Source: Amoebidium appalachense (taxonomy: Eukaryota; Ichthyosporea). Taken from it: 64,000 bases of DNA. Position numbers and translations under genes: made by a program. This document shows positions 32,111 through 44,120 of the stretch, piece by piece (position 1 is the first letter of the stretch; every line of letters begins with the position of its first letter). A model generated the notes under the pieces. That model did not search any database. It was not told where the DNA came from and saw only the letters and a program-made list of their open reading frames with translations. Location of the stretch: assembly GCA_963693365.1 (NCBI GenBank), contig CAVNZM010000017.1:5022001-5086000 (forward strand), read 5' to 3'.

Positions 32111-32827
32111 CCGCCTGCACTTCTCTATGCTGATGATCTGTCCCTCCTTGCCCGTACCCCTAGACGCCTGCAAAGATTGTTCGATGTAGTGTCAGAGTGG
32201 TGCAAGGCAAACCTTATGATCCTTAACATAGACAAATGTGGTGTTCTTGTACCTGATATAGCTAACAATTTACACACATTTACATTATCATCTAAACCTG
32301 TACCTATAGTTCCAGAATACAAATATCTTGGTGTTCCGGTTGATTCTGTTGGTGTTATGTTTCCCCATATGGTCGAAAAGAGGGTAGAGTTGGCTCGTAA
32401 GCGGTTAGCTTTCTTCTCGGCTAATATTTTTAAAGACACACCCCTCCATCCTTCTATTAGACTTACATTTATTCGCACTTTTGTCTTCCCGGCATGTGAA
32501 TATGGTTTACCCCTTCTCGCCGCTTGGATCAAGAAAGAGAGAACTAGAGCGCTTAAACCCTTGGCAAATTTCCTTGAAGCAGAAGTTGCCTCCTTTCTAT
32601 CTAACAACTGTTGTAAACCTGGGCCTGTAACGCTCTCGATATATGGTCTGGTCCCAATAGCTGCTAGAGTATCCTATCTCGCGCTGAAATTCAATAAGCA
32701 CATAAGCCGCTTAAAGAAGTATTTGCCCTCCCACCCTCTCTTCTCTATCCGACCTGTCCCCTCCTCACCTCTCCCCTCTTTCCTCCCCCTCTCTCTCCCC
32801 TTCTCCCCTGGGCACAAATACAAATAA
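32111..32827 (+). pseudogene. Reverse transcriptase fragment (palm end and thumb)
   Basis: The frame enters from the preceding (TG)n run and is coding from PPALLYADDLSL (32111) to a TAA at 32825-32827. The YADD box holds two of the three catalytic aspartates of the palm; fingers and most of the palm are absent, so this copy cannot be active. The end of the frame is a CT-rich Pro/Ser/Leu stretch that looks like microsatellite expansion. In copy C the corresponding triplet at the stop position reads CAA, so the TAA is probably a point mutation here. Confidence 0.85.
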
Positions 32828-32840
32828 ACCCCGCAATAGT

Positions 32841-33410
32841 GTGTGTGTGACTTTGGACTGCCACTTACTTATTAAACATGTACACAATCACAAGATAATC
32901 ACGCAATATAACAAATGGAAAAAGATACCACACGACACTAGACCCGATGAAAGCATACACCTTGAAAAACTAAGCCTTATGTCTCGTTTTATATATACTG
33001 ACCGCCTCAACCATATTGCCAAATATGGCACTCGCAAGTGTATAACACCTAAATACATATTACCTTCCTGTAGAACTGGTCTTTCTCTAGCTGATGGTAT
33101 TATTGATCAATTACCACGCTTTTACTGTACACGTGCTATACAGTGGAGATCTAATAAGTATAAGGTGGCATCATTTGCATGCCCAAACAACACACACACA
33201 CACCAGTTTAACCGGTCATGTATCGCCAAATGTAGTTTGATAGACCACATAATACCGCAACACACACACGTCACATTCACAACAGACACCCAGAAAGATA
33301 GCCTACCTGTAAATTACAACATCCTTGATTTTATACTAAACACGCGTAACTACGACCTGTTTATTAGATGTATTGATTGGCTTGAGAAACACATCACTAC
33401 AAAATTATAG
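32841..33410 (+). pseudogene. C-terminal part of the same retroelement ORF, frameshifted
   Basis: The frame is shifted by one relative to the RT piece and runs to the TAG at 33408-33410, ending DLFIRCIDWLEKHITTKL. It is rich in His, Thr and Asn, with a Cys/His cluster (FNRSCIAKCSLIDHIIPQHTH) where many LINEs carry a C-terminal zinc-binding segment; whether this is one is unsure. The last 30 residues are matched by minus-strand sequence in copy B (41905-41990) and copy C (42950-43060), which fixes the family. Confidence 0.75.
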
Positions 33411-33431
33411 CGCACGCGCACACACACACAC

Positions 33432-33484
<53 letters not shown>

Positions 33485-33516
33485 CCAGCTGATACCGAGT
33501 GTCCCGAGGGGAGCCC

Positions 33517-33568
<52 letters not shown>

Positions 33569-33770
33569 GGGGAACCCCAACTAATTGATTTCTCCTTGTA
33601 GTCTTTATGGTGTCTCGTAGAGAAAGTAAACCCTGATATATAGTCACCACCCGACATCTATGTACGTGATCATGATATACCGCTGAGGGGATATTCCGAG
33701 CAAACCCCCCCCCCCCATACCTGAGACTGGTTCTCTTTGCCTCGAGTAAACAGCGTAAACCCCCAAGTAC

Positions 33771-34018
33771 ATGTGCGCCTGCATTTGTGTAAAATTAATG
33801 AGCAGAGTGAGGGGGGGGGGGGGGGGGGGGAGTAGGGCAATGGGGGGGGGGGGGGGGAGTCGTTAGGAAATCATTACAGAGCATATAGAACACATTTGCC
33901 AAGACGGCATCACAGAGCAGACCATGCAAAGAACACACAAAGAGTATGCATCCGGCAGAAGAAGAGCATAAGCACGAAGGGGTGGGAAGTGTGTGCGTGT
34001 TACTCAGTTGCAGCACGA

Positions 34019-34058
<40 letters not shown>

Positions 34059-34077
34059 CAAATTGTGTGTGTGTGTG

Positions 34078-34112
<35 letters not shown>

Positions 34113-35399
34113 GGGCCCGGGAATAGTGCATCAGTGTCCAAAACAGAAGCATTAATTCTATAAAAGACCAAAAAAAAAATACAAACAAAAAAAAACAAAA
34201 AAAACTACAAATAGTTTGGTGGGTGGAAAAGATTCGGACACTGCCATGATCACGCGTACATGCGCGCGGGGGGAGGGGGGAAGGGGTGGGAGGGGCACCC
34301 ACCCCTGCGGCTACCTTGGGGAAGAGTGGGGCGGGGGGTACCATCAGGGGGGACGTCGATATTTCCAACCCCCCGGCCACTGCCCCCATTTCAAATCTTC
34401 CAAAAATCCCCAAGAGGTACGTGTACGCGTGTGTAGTCACTGACGGCGAATACGCATATTTAGTCTGGTGTGTGTATACGGTAACGGTTACCGTTCAGTG
34501 TCCACAGCGTGTATGTGTGTTGAACTTCACGATGATCGTATCTATGCACCCAAACCGGCTTCGAAAGCTGGCCGCCCACTGCTGCAGCATGCACACGTGT
34601 GGGTAGAGGGGCCGAAGGGAAGCCCGAGGAAATCACAGCTACTAATATACCAAAGATTCAGAAGACGAACACCCTTCGCTGAATCGGTATCCCACCCTTC
34701 ACGTTGACTCAGCGTACGTGTGTGTACGGCAAAGTGTGGATATGTGGATGGCCCGATACGTGTGTGTGTGCGGGGTGGCTGGACATGGAATTTTTCCATC
34801 TGATTGAGATCGCCAACCATTTTTTGCGCTTCACTTGAACAGCAAAGGCAGTAACCGTGCACGCTAGACTTACGTACATGTACCCGGGTACCATCATGAT
34901 GGGGGTGTCCTTGTGTGGTGGTGTGTGTGGGTGCACGGGTAGACCAATACCATACATGCACACAGTACCACTTTCGATTTCACAGAAAAGGCACCCACTC
35001 CAAATTCCTTAGTCGCTTGAGTATATGGGGCGCTTCACTTGCACTGACCCCCCCCCCCCCCCCCATACACAAAAACCCCCCTGCGCCATACACATGAACA
35101 CACTACCTGTCCCGTGCAAGGTATCTTCGTCGCCAATGGACATAGCACATGAGCCAGATTGCACATATCACAACTGGCACCAGCAGTGGCAACAAAAGGG
35201 TGTCGGACTCATGCAAGCACGCCCCACATGCACCCATGTACATGTGCACAGCCGGCTCAAGAATGAGAAAAAAAAGAGCGCCCACACCACATTTCGTCCA
35301 CTTTTTCGAGACAAAAGCTGATATGGGAGTTTATAAATGCAACATACTTATAAGTCTGTACAACAGAACTGGGCCAGGAGTGGTTTATTCCCTCGCTGC
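33771..35399. other. Intergenic between retroelement and eS1
   Basis: G tracts at 33812-33830 and 33843-33856, (GT)n at 34020-34055, a G tract at 34080-34110, and an A-rich stretch at 34169-34206. The rest (34210-35399) is largely unique with GT/CA-rich patches; a C tract lies at 35048-35064. No exon series recognised. The first part downstream of 35400 on the minus strand is the 3' flank of eS1. Confidence 0.5.
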
Positions 35400-37118
35400 T
35401 TATACGGAGTCCTGAATCTTGGGCTCCACGAAGTCACCGGTCCGTGCAACCTTGGCACCGCTGCACCCAAACAAAAAAGTCAGCAAAACTCCACACGCTT
35501 AGGCAAAATGCAACAGACAACAGGCAAGATGTAACCCAAGGGCGACAGGAGACTCTAACCAATACCTCCCAAAGTGCCCTTACACCCATGTTAATAGAAG
35601 CAAAAAGCATACACAAACCTGATCGTGTGCCCAAGGAAGAAACAGTGGTGGTAAAGACAAGGCAAACAGGCAAGACGCCCCCCTCGGCACCAACGGCCCC
35701 CCCACGCATCTCCAAAAGTACCCACAAACACACACACAAACACAGGTGCTCCGAGAGGTAATTGGGTGGAAGTGAGGGGCCTAAAAAAGGTAAACAGGGG
35801 AAAAAAGGTTGGTCGAACCACCAAGAAAAAAACAAAAACAAAAAGGAGGGTTTAAATTCGGTCAAAGAAAAATGCAAAACAGGCAAGCACGTACCCCTCA
35901 GCGACGGCGGCCTCGCCGTGCATCTCCATGAGCTTGTTCAGGTCGAACTTGGGCTTCTTGAGGATCTTCACCTTGCGCACAAACACGTTCTGCAGCGGGT
36001 AGATGCTGCGCGTGGCCTTGACAATGTCCGTGCCGAAAGAGCCAGCAATGAACTTGTTCACCAGCTCCTTGAAGTCAGAGCTGCTGGCCTCGCTAGTCAT
36101 GATCTCAACCATCTTCTTGCGAATCTGGCGGATCTGGGCCGACTGGGCGTACGACGTCTTGCGCACCTGGTTCTTGCGCCTCTGGGTGAAGGCAATGACA
36201 AACAGGCGGAGGTAGTAGCCGTCCGTCGTCTTGACGTCAACAAACGCCTGTGAGAACACAATCCCAACAGTTGTTAGTACGAGTGTTTGCATTCACAAGT
36301 GTTTGCTTGCTATGTCACTTAGAATCAATGTTCGTGAGATAAGAGGACACCCTTTCAGCTGTCGGTACAATCATGGTGTGTGTGGCTCATTCATACCCAC
36401 CATCCGTAAGGGTTTCGTGCACACAGATTCGCTGTCCGCGTAAACATGTACACATGTGCTCGGATCATACACCCAGTCTATACTTTGTGAGTCACAAACC
36501 CCGACCCCCCCCCTCTCTCTCTCTCTCGGACGGTACATTATACTACCGTTGCCGAAACCCACATCCACCAGCACATTCCCATGGTTTGGTCGTGATCAAC
36601 ATTACCGAAACAACTTCCTATTCCCATCTGTTCATTTTTGAACGGAAAACTGCTCACAACAGTAGTCCTTGCCCGTCCTGGATATACGAGTTTGAAAGAA
36701 AGGAAAAAACGCCGTTTCCACATGTCGAAGCCCTCCACAAATAGTCAACCCTATTTGTTACCCTAACTCCGTGATATGGCAAGTCCCAAAACCAGTATAT
36801 CCGCAGTGGAAAAAGAATGCAGGTAGGTCAACCTAAAATTCAGCGACCACATGACTCTCTGTGCTCCAACAGTACAACATTTGGTACCTGACGCTGGCCT
36901 GTGCCGCCTCGTAACCCTGTCAAACAACAAACTAATCGCAGCCATCCATCCATGATAACTGATCACACCGTACATTCCCACTTCTCGTCACCAATACGAC
37001 ACAGTTTGGTATCCGCCTGTAGCCCCTCGTGTCAACCTGGCACACCTGTCCCTTGCCCAACCACGCAATGTCCGAAACCTTCCTATTCACCATGTCCTCG
37101 GCAAGATGACAGACGAAC

Positions 37119-37150
<32 letters not shown>

Positions 37151-40100
37151 AAACCTGGCCCATAAAAACAAACGCTCCCCCACCTCTCGTCCACCACCCC
37201 AACACCCGTAAACCCATTGCCCTCGGAAAAAACAACCCCAACCACCTCCCCTCCCCCGAACCCACCTACTAATAGACCTACCCCCTTCCCCCCCTCCCAC
37301 TATCACCTCCACCCACTCCCCCAACTCATTCATACCCCCTCCTTCCCTCCACCCAAACACACAACACGCACCTCGATGAGGGTCTGCCACTTCTTGACGA
37401 GGGAGCGCAGCTTGTCCGTGGTGAAGTTGAGGCCGTGGAAGTTCGTGAGCACGTTCTTGCCCTGGATGTCCTCGGCAACAAGGCGCATCTTCACGAATGC
37501 CTGGTCCTCGTCGTTGTTGAGGTCGGCAAGCGACACCTCAAACACACGCCCCTTGAGCGCATCACTGGCAATCTCTGCACGGAAAAGGAAAAAAGTGAGG
37601 GGATGAGAAGGCATGTTTCGTCTTGTGTCCGGTGAAAGATTTGTTTGTGACATGCCAATGGAATGTACGAATAGGAGCAAAAAGCATAGACTTCTAACAC
37701 ACGTCCCTTGAGCGCATCACTGGCAATCTCTGAAAAAAAAAAAAGAAAAAAAAAAAAAGGTGGGTGAGCGGATGAGAAGGGAAGTTTGTGTTTATGATAC
37801 AAATGTGTTTGTACATTGAGAGAATGTGCATTCATGTAAGTATGAATTTCAAGCACAAGTCGATTGAGCACATCACTGGCTATCATTGCACAGGTAAGAA
37901 AAAGAGGGTGAGCTGATTGTGTATGTTTGTGCCATGCAAGAAAGAGAATGTACAATCGTGAGCATGAAATACAAGAACAAGCCGCTTGAGTGCATCACTG
38001 GCAATCTCTGTGCAAAAAAAAGGGAAAAGATGGATGAGTGGGGAGAACGTATGTCTGTGGAGTGAAGGGTGTGCATGTGTGATGCAGCGAGATTGTTCTG
38101 TGAGCATGCAACTAGAACACACGGCCCTTTAGGGCATCAAAGGCAATCACTGGGGAAAAAGGAGGGTGAGTGCCGGAACGCATGTGCGCGTGCAGGTGCA
38201 TATACTGGTTTGTGTTGGAAGGTGTGCATGCGCCATGTATGGAGAATGTAGGTGTGGGCATGCACACAAACACACAACAGAGGATGCAATGTGAAGCAAA
38301 GAAGTGCCCACAACCCATTGTCATGTATGTGGTGAGCACACGGTAATCCAGCAAATCATTAGCCATGTCTGCACAGATAAACGGGGAGGTATGCATGTAT
38401 GTGTGATACAGAGAGAAAATGTGAATGTGGGTGTCAACATGCACCTCAAGCTCACACGCAGCATGGGCGGTAAGCACGTGCAATTGTTCAGCATTACGTG
38501 CAGGCATTAATGGATAGCACTTTGGTGTTGAGGGATATTCGTGTGCATTAAGGCGTACACACGGCAAAGAGTGAGCGTGTATTGTAGCAGGCACGTACGT
38601 TTGAGGCTTGTGTGTAATTTAACGGTGATGCGCCCAAAGTGTGTGTGGTGCTCGTGTTTAAGGAATATTGACATTTGCTAAGTGGGCGAGCGAGTGAGCG
38701 TGCTTGTGTGCGCGTATGCGAATGTCGATCGAAGGTGATAGCAGTGATTGTGCAGGCGTATGTGTTGCCAAGAGAAAGTGCTCGTGTGTTAAAGGCTACA
38801 AGGAATGCCGATGCGTCTGCCGCACTGTGATGCATGTGGCCAGGAAGTGGGTGAGCACGTGCATATGCCAAAACCACGTGTGCATGTGTTTAATTACGCT
38901 GTGTGCATGTTGATGACGTATACGCATGTCTGTGCATGCACACATGCAACACCGAGTAAAAATAAAACACCCTACGAATGCACCAACCCCAGTAGCTATC
39001 CTTTTGATGTCAAACCCAGTGACCCCTTTGAAGTCTCCTCTCCCGAATTGAGCCCGCCCGTACACCTGCAGCACACTCCATCACACACACACACCCCATC
39101 CCTCCCTGCATACAGCCATCTCCTTCCCTCCCTCCCCGTGTATGTGCACGTCCACCCCTGCCCCCTCCGTGTGTGCGTGCACGTGCACGGGACACGTACT
39201 GTTGGCCTGGGTGCGGTTGACCAGAGTCTTGCCGACCTGGCGGTTGGCAAAGACGGAGGGGGCCTTCACATCGTACCAGTCCTTGCGGGTGAAGGGGTCC
39301 ACCCTGCACATCCCCAACAGTCAGATCGACCAGCAAAATAGAGGCATGAGGTCTGACCGTTGCATTGAAAAATCTGTGTGAATCAGTCACAAGGCCTTGA
39401 CTCATAGGGAAACCACGAAAAATCTGGTGCTCTTCAGTGTTAGCCTGACTGTTTCCCTCTCCGAACTGCCAAGAGCGAAAAAGGTGAAGTAGATGCAACC
39501 GATAACCCGGCCTGGCATCAACCCTACAAAAACGATCTGTAGAAGCTTCCACAACACACGCACAGGACAGAGTTACTTACACTTTCTTCTTGGTCCCCTT
39601 GCCCTTCTTGCTCAGGCGCTTGTTCTTTCCCACCGCTGCGGAAAACGAAAAGTCAAGTCAGGGAGAGATAACGGGTGGCGGGTAAAGGAGAAAAATCTAA
39701 TCGTCCTAAATCAAGTATTCGATCACAGGGCCAGACATACCCTAAACCTATTTGGAGCCTTGAGATCATATCCCAGCCTCCAAGTGCAAAGAAGATGATG
39801 GAACCAGTTCAGGGAGTTCTTTTCAAGTGTGACAGTTGCATTATCCAGCTGCTCATGCTGTGAATAATTTGATCTAACTCCAGAACTTGTGCAAGCAGAG
39901 TATGCCCACATACAGCCAGCTTAAAATATGCGAATCAGAAATGAGCCTCCGAAAGCTGACACCATCCCCTGAAGCGAACTGCTGATCCACCAGCGGTAAC
40001 CCGTGCACAGACCCTTCACCACACCATCGCTGCCCCTCTACCCTTCCTGTAAAACACGACGAAATGTTTGCGCACTGTAAACTAGCATAATTTGATGTGT

Positions 40101-40501
40101 ATCGTCGAAGTGTCCGTATACATGTATACAGCAAATAATTGAATGGTGTATACTGCACTGCTTGACAAGGCCGCTGAGTTGGGTGAAAAATTTGTGTATG
40201 CACACTGCTTCACCACTGTCCCATTGCAGGTCCCTGTTCGTCAAAGACCATCATCTCGCCCTGTATAGCTCAAATCCCGTGTTCGGCCACTTGTGTCTAT
40301 ATATATATATATGTATGTATGTATGCCCCTATCCCTATGTGTATATATGTATACTCGCTCACTCGCTCATTCCCCGCTCGTCACGCATCCCCAACGTCGG
40401 TGTATTCCCTCCAAGCTGTGTATACTACACGGATGGTGTTGGATTCGCTTGGATATTGTTTGGATCCTCGAAAACGTTTTTCGCTTGGGGCACTGACCCA
40501 T
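35400..40501 (-). CDS. RPS3A: Ribosomal protein eS1 (S3a), complete, 6 exons
   Basis: A protein of the small ribosomal subunit near the mRNA exit site. Exons in transcription order: 40501-40498, 39635-39581, 39303-39200, 37574-37372, 36247-35895, 35460-35400. All introns are GT-AG and the 780 nt give 259 residues plus TAA, against 264 in human. The first coding exon is only ATGG, followed by GTCAGT; joined to CGGTGGGA it gives [14 protein letters not shown], as expected for the family. Later motifs are [98 protein letters not shown] and the C-terminus [19 protein letters not shown]. The intron before exon 4 carries at least five decayed copies of that exon's start. The short 5' UTR and pyrimidine tract suggest TOP-type translational control. 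Confidence 0.97.
37690..38380 (-). repeat. Array of decaying copies of eS1 exon-4 acceptor and start
   Basis: On the minus strand the real exon begins at 37574 with AGATTGCCAGTGATGCGCTC. Copies of the acceptor plus exon start begin near 37729 (about 37 of 39 bases identical, pyrimidine tract kept), 37886, 38007, 38149 and 38368. Spacing is about 155, 157, 121, 142 and 219 bp. The encoded text drifts from [11 protein letters not shown] through [24 protein letters not shown] and [12 protein letters not shown] to [12 protein letters not shown]. The linkers between copies are mutually similar (TG-rich on plus, for example GGTGAG...GAGAA and GTTTGTG). Confidence 0.9.
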
Positions 40502-40525
40502 GATGCCGTGTGGTGAACAAAACGT

Positions 40526-40537
40526 AGAAAAGGAAGA
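40526..40537 (-). promoter_or_regulatory. Candidate 5'-TOP tract of eS1
   Basis: On the minus strand TCTTCCTTTTCT lies 25-36 bases upstream of the ATG. Ribosomal protein mRNAs of many eukaryotes start with C followed by such a pyrimidine run, so the transcription start is probably here. The sequence just upstream (40560-40620) is a GC-rich CpG-dense segment, consistent with a promoter. Position and composition are seen; function is inferred. Confidence 0.5.
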
Positions 40538-40566
40538 CGATTGAGTCGATCCGCTCGGTTTCATAA

Positions 40567-40872
40567 TTCGCCCGCGGCCGGCGGCGAGCCGGGCGGCGCA
40601 GTGGCGCCAGCTCCGGCCCAAAGAGAATAAACTACCGGACTGGCGGGTATTTGAAATTGAGCAATCTGCTTAGATGGGTGGAATGTTTGAAGCGACATGT
40701 GATTGATCGATCTAGATTTAGGAATGCAATGAATAGATTCTGCCCTAAATCAGAGATAGGTCGTGATTACTTGAACTTGACTACTCATATATTGGTAAAG
40801 TCAGGCAAAAGAGAGAAAGGGCTGCAGCTGCAGGATATTATTCGTGCATATTTGCAAGCACAACGCAGCTAA
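40567..40872 (+). other. Open frame upstream of eS1, possible exon or gene remnant
   Basis: A stop-free frame runs to TAA at 40870-40872 and reads ...YLKLSNLLRWVECLKRHVIDRSRF...GLQLQDIIRAYLQAQRS. The composition is protein-like (mixed, not repeat-derived), but no ATG occurs until well inside, and an AG (GGCGGCGCAG, 40591-40600) could be a splice acceptor. It would be the last exon of an otherwise unseen plus-strand gene, a decayed gene, or chance. I do not recognise the product. It overlaps the promoter side of eS1. Confidence 0.3.
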
Positions 40873-41140
40873 TTTGGTTGAATCTAATAATAGCCCTGTG
40901 CACACCCTGGGCCAGCGCAAGATCTATTGTAGATCTGGCCACAGGTGGCGATCGAGCTGAGGAGCACTCGGTGATATCTCGCCGATATCAACAATCGATG
41001 ACTGTTCGATTCAAGTTTTCATGCATACAGTACATAGTGCTTTATATTCAGCGACTCAATTAATTACGTATGTCATGTTCATGGTATCGCCTGTACATGT
41101 AATAAGAAAATCGTGCATCATGATCATATATGGTGGAACG

Positions 41141-42032
<892 letters not shown>

Positions 42033-42162
42033 TAAGAGGGGAGGGGGGGGGGGGGGAGGGGGGACTGTAACCGTAATCATTGGGGGGGGGGGGGGGGGTC
42101 TACCAGAATGAAGCTGTGTATGTGCACGCCTGCATCACAAGTGTGTGTGTGTGTGTGTGTGT

Positions 42163-42214
<52 letters not shown>

Positions 42215-42284
42215 CACGTGTGTGTGTGTGTGTGTATGTTTGCGCGTGCGCGTGTGTGTTCATGGGTGTAGTGTGTAGTATGTG

Positions 42285-42320
<36 letters not shown>

Positions 42321-42620
42321 ACACGCGCACGATTGCGCGTGTGTCACGGTTTGTGTGGGTTAGTTAGGAGTGGTCGGACGGGACCTCTGAGGAGGAGGAG
42401 GGGGGGGGGGGGGAGGTTGGGGGTCGCAAAATCGCAAAGGTAATGTGAAGCCTAAACAAAATGCTGAAAAAGCCATTATGGGGGAACCATCACGGTGTCA
42501 TACAGCTTGAAAATATGCCCCTCATACCTCCAAGCGATAAGATTGTCCCGAAAATAGACCCATCGGCACAATCTTGGCAAAATTGGAGTCGACGGAATCT
42601 TGTTGGCGGACAATCTTAAG
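42033..42620. other. Spacer between LINE copies B and C
   Basis: G tracts (42040-42062 and 42081-42098), (GT)n arrays (42140-42235 and 42285-42316) and unique sequence from 42360 to 42600. No gene recognised. Confidence 0.6.
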
Positions 42621-42792
42621 GGCGGACGGCCTCTGTAGGGGGTTTTGCTCGGAATATCCCCTCAGCGGTATATCATGATCAAGTACATAGATCTCAGGTG
42701 ATGATTATATATCAGGATTTTTCTTTCTCTATGAAGCATCATATAGACTAAGACAGTAAGAAGAAACTTTTACATAGACTATTGGGTTCCCC

Positions 42793-42834
<42 letters not shown>

Positions 42835-42880
42835 GGGCTCCCCTGGGACACTCGGTATCAGCTGGTGTGTGTGTGTTGTA

Positions 42881-42955
<75 letters not shown>

Positions 42956-43640
42956 AGAGTTTTGTAATGATCGATCGAAGTGTTTCTCAAGCCAATCAAT
43001 CAGTGAATACATCTAATAAACAGCTCATAGTTACGTGTGTTTAGTATAAAATCAAGGATGTTGTAATTTTCAGTAAGCTATCTTTCGGGGTGCCTGTTGT
43101 GAATGTGCCGTGTGTGTGTTGCGGCATTATGTGGTCTATCAATTACTACATTTGGCAATACATGACCGTTTAAACAGTGGTGTGTGTGTGTGTTGTTTGG
43201 GCATGCAAACGATGCCACCTTATATTATACTTATTAGATCTCCACCGTATCATCCGGGCACTCACAGTAAAAGCCGGGGTTAGTGGTCAATAATGCCATC
43301 AGCAAGAGAAAGACCAATTCTACAGGAAGGTAATTTGTATTTAGGTGTTACACATTTGCGAGTGCCATATTTGGCAATATGATTAAGGGGGTCACTATAT
43401 ATATAAAACGAGATATAGGGCTTAGTTTTTCAAGGTGTCTGCTTTCATCAGGTCTAGTCGGGTGGTATATATCTTTTTCCATTTGTTATATTGTGCACGT
43501 GATTAAGTACATGTCTAATAAGTAAATGGCAGTCCAAAGTCACACGCACACTTTTGCGTGGCTTGTTTGTATTTGTGCCCTGGGAAGAAGGAGAGAGAGA
43601 GAGGGAAGGAAAGAGGGGAGAGAAGAGCGATATGTCGCAA
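42600..43640 (-). mobile_element. Longer inverted fragment of the same LINE family (copy C)
   Basis: On the minus strand this copy covers the second half of the C-terminal coding region (from GGGCACAAATACAAACAAGC near 43580), the coding end near 42955, (GT)n on plus (42881-42953), GACACTCGGTATCAGCTGG, poly-T (42796-42831) and the downstream block ending TACAGAGGCCGTCCGCCCTT on minus (plus 42617-42637). Numerous stops and indels (for example CATCATCCGGGCACTCACAG replacing coding sequence near 43245) make it a pseudogene. The 3' block after the A tract is conserved in all three copies. Confidence 0.8.
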
Positions 43641-43802
43641 TATATGCAGCGCTGCTAGTTCGAAAAGGTGTTTTCATGTAGCTACTTGGCACCTCCGCAT
43701 CAGATCTGAATGCCTGCAGCCGCGCCAAAATCACTGAATTTCAATAAATGTAAGTGCTTTTCAGACTCATGACAACTACCTTTCCTTCCTTAGCTAAGCG
43801 TA

Positions 43803-44120
43803 GGGCCCAACCACATCGGCTAAGTCATCCTGCAAAAAGCAGAATATTCTGCAAAAGCAGAATTATTCTGCCTTGAGCAGAATCACTCTGCTTTTAGCAG
43901 GATATTAATTAATATGGAAACCCTTTTAGCAGATGTGTTCCGCAAAAAGCAGAATTATTCTGCTTTCGACAGCAGGATAGTCCTGCTTTTATCAGAACAA
44001 TTCTTTTAAAGTGAACCGAATAGTTCTGCCTTTAGCAGAATAATTCTGCTCAAAGCATAATCTGCTTTTGCAGGGCAATTTTGCTAGGAGCAAGTTGGGT
44101 CAGCCGATGTGCTTGGACCC
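43803..44120. mobile_element. Foldback/MITE-like element of repeated GCAGAAT palindromes
   Basis: Terminal inverted repeats GGGCCCAACCACATCGGCT (43803-43821) and AGCCGATGTGCTTGGACCC (44102-44120) match at 17 of 19 positions. The inside is almost entirely nested palindromes built from CTGCTTTTAGCAG and GCAGAATTATTCTGC, so either strand can fold into long hairpins. There is no coding capacity. No clear target-site duplication was found. Confidence 0.8.

Larger units (their letters stand above)
32111..33770 (+). mobile_element. Non-LTR retrotransposon, 5'-truncated 3' end (copy A)
   Basis: The copy begins abruptly at the end of a (TG)n run (32072-32110), inside a reverse transcriptase at the YADD catalytic box (LLYADDLSLLA). 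A thumb-region KYLGV motif follows. Coding continues in two pieces to 33410. A compound 3' region follows: (AC)n (33415-33482), ACCGAGTGTCCCGAGGGGAG, poly-A (33522-33567), CGGGGAACCCCAACTAATTG, and about 180 bp more that recur in copies B and C, ending near 33770. YADD with no integrase or LTR identifies a LINE-type element; the clade is not determinable here. Confidence 0.85.

Noticed and set aside
32111-33410. A functional reverse transcriptase gene
   Set aside because: The fingers and most of the palm are missing, there is a stop at 32825 and a frameshift before 32841; it is a dead 5'-truncated copy.
37690-38380. Intronic C/D-box snoRNAs in the eS1 intron
   Set aside because: Ribosomal protein introns often host snoRNAs and the linkers contain GGATGAGAA, but I do not see RTGATGA and CTGA boxes in register in each unit; exon-edge duplication explains the repeats better.
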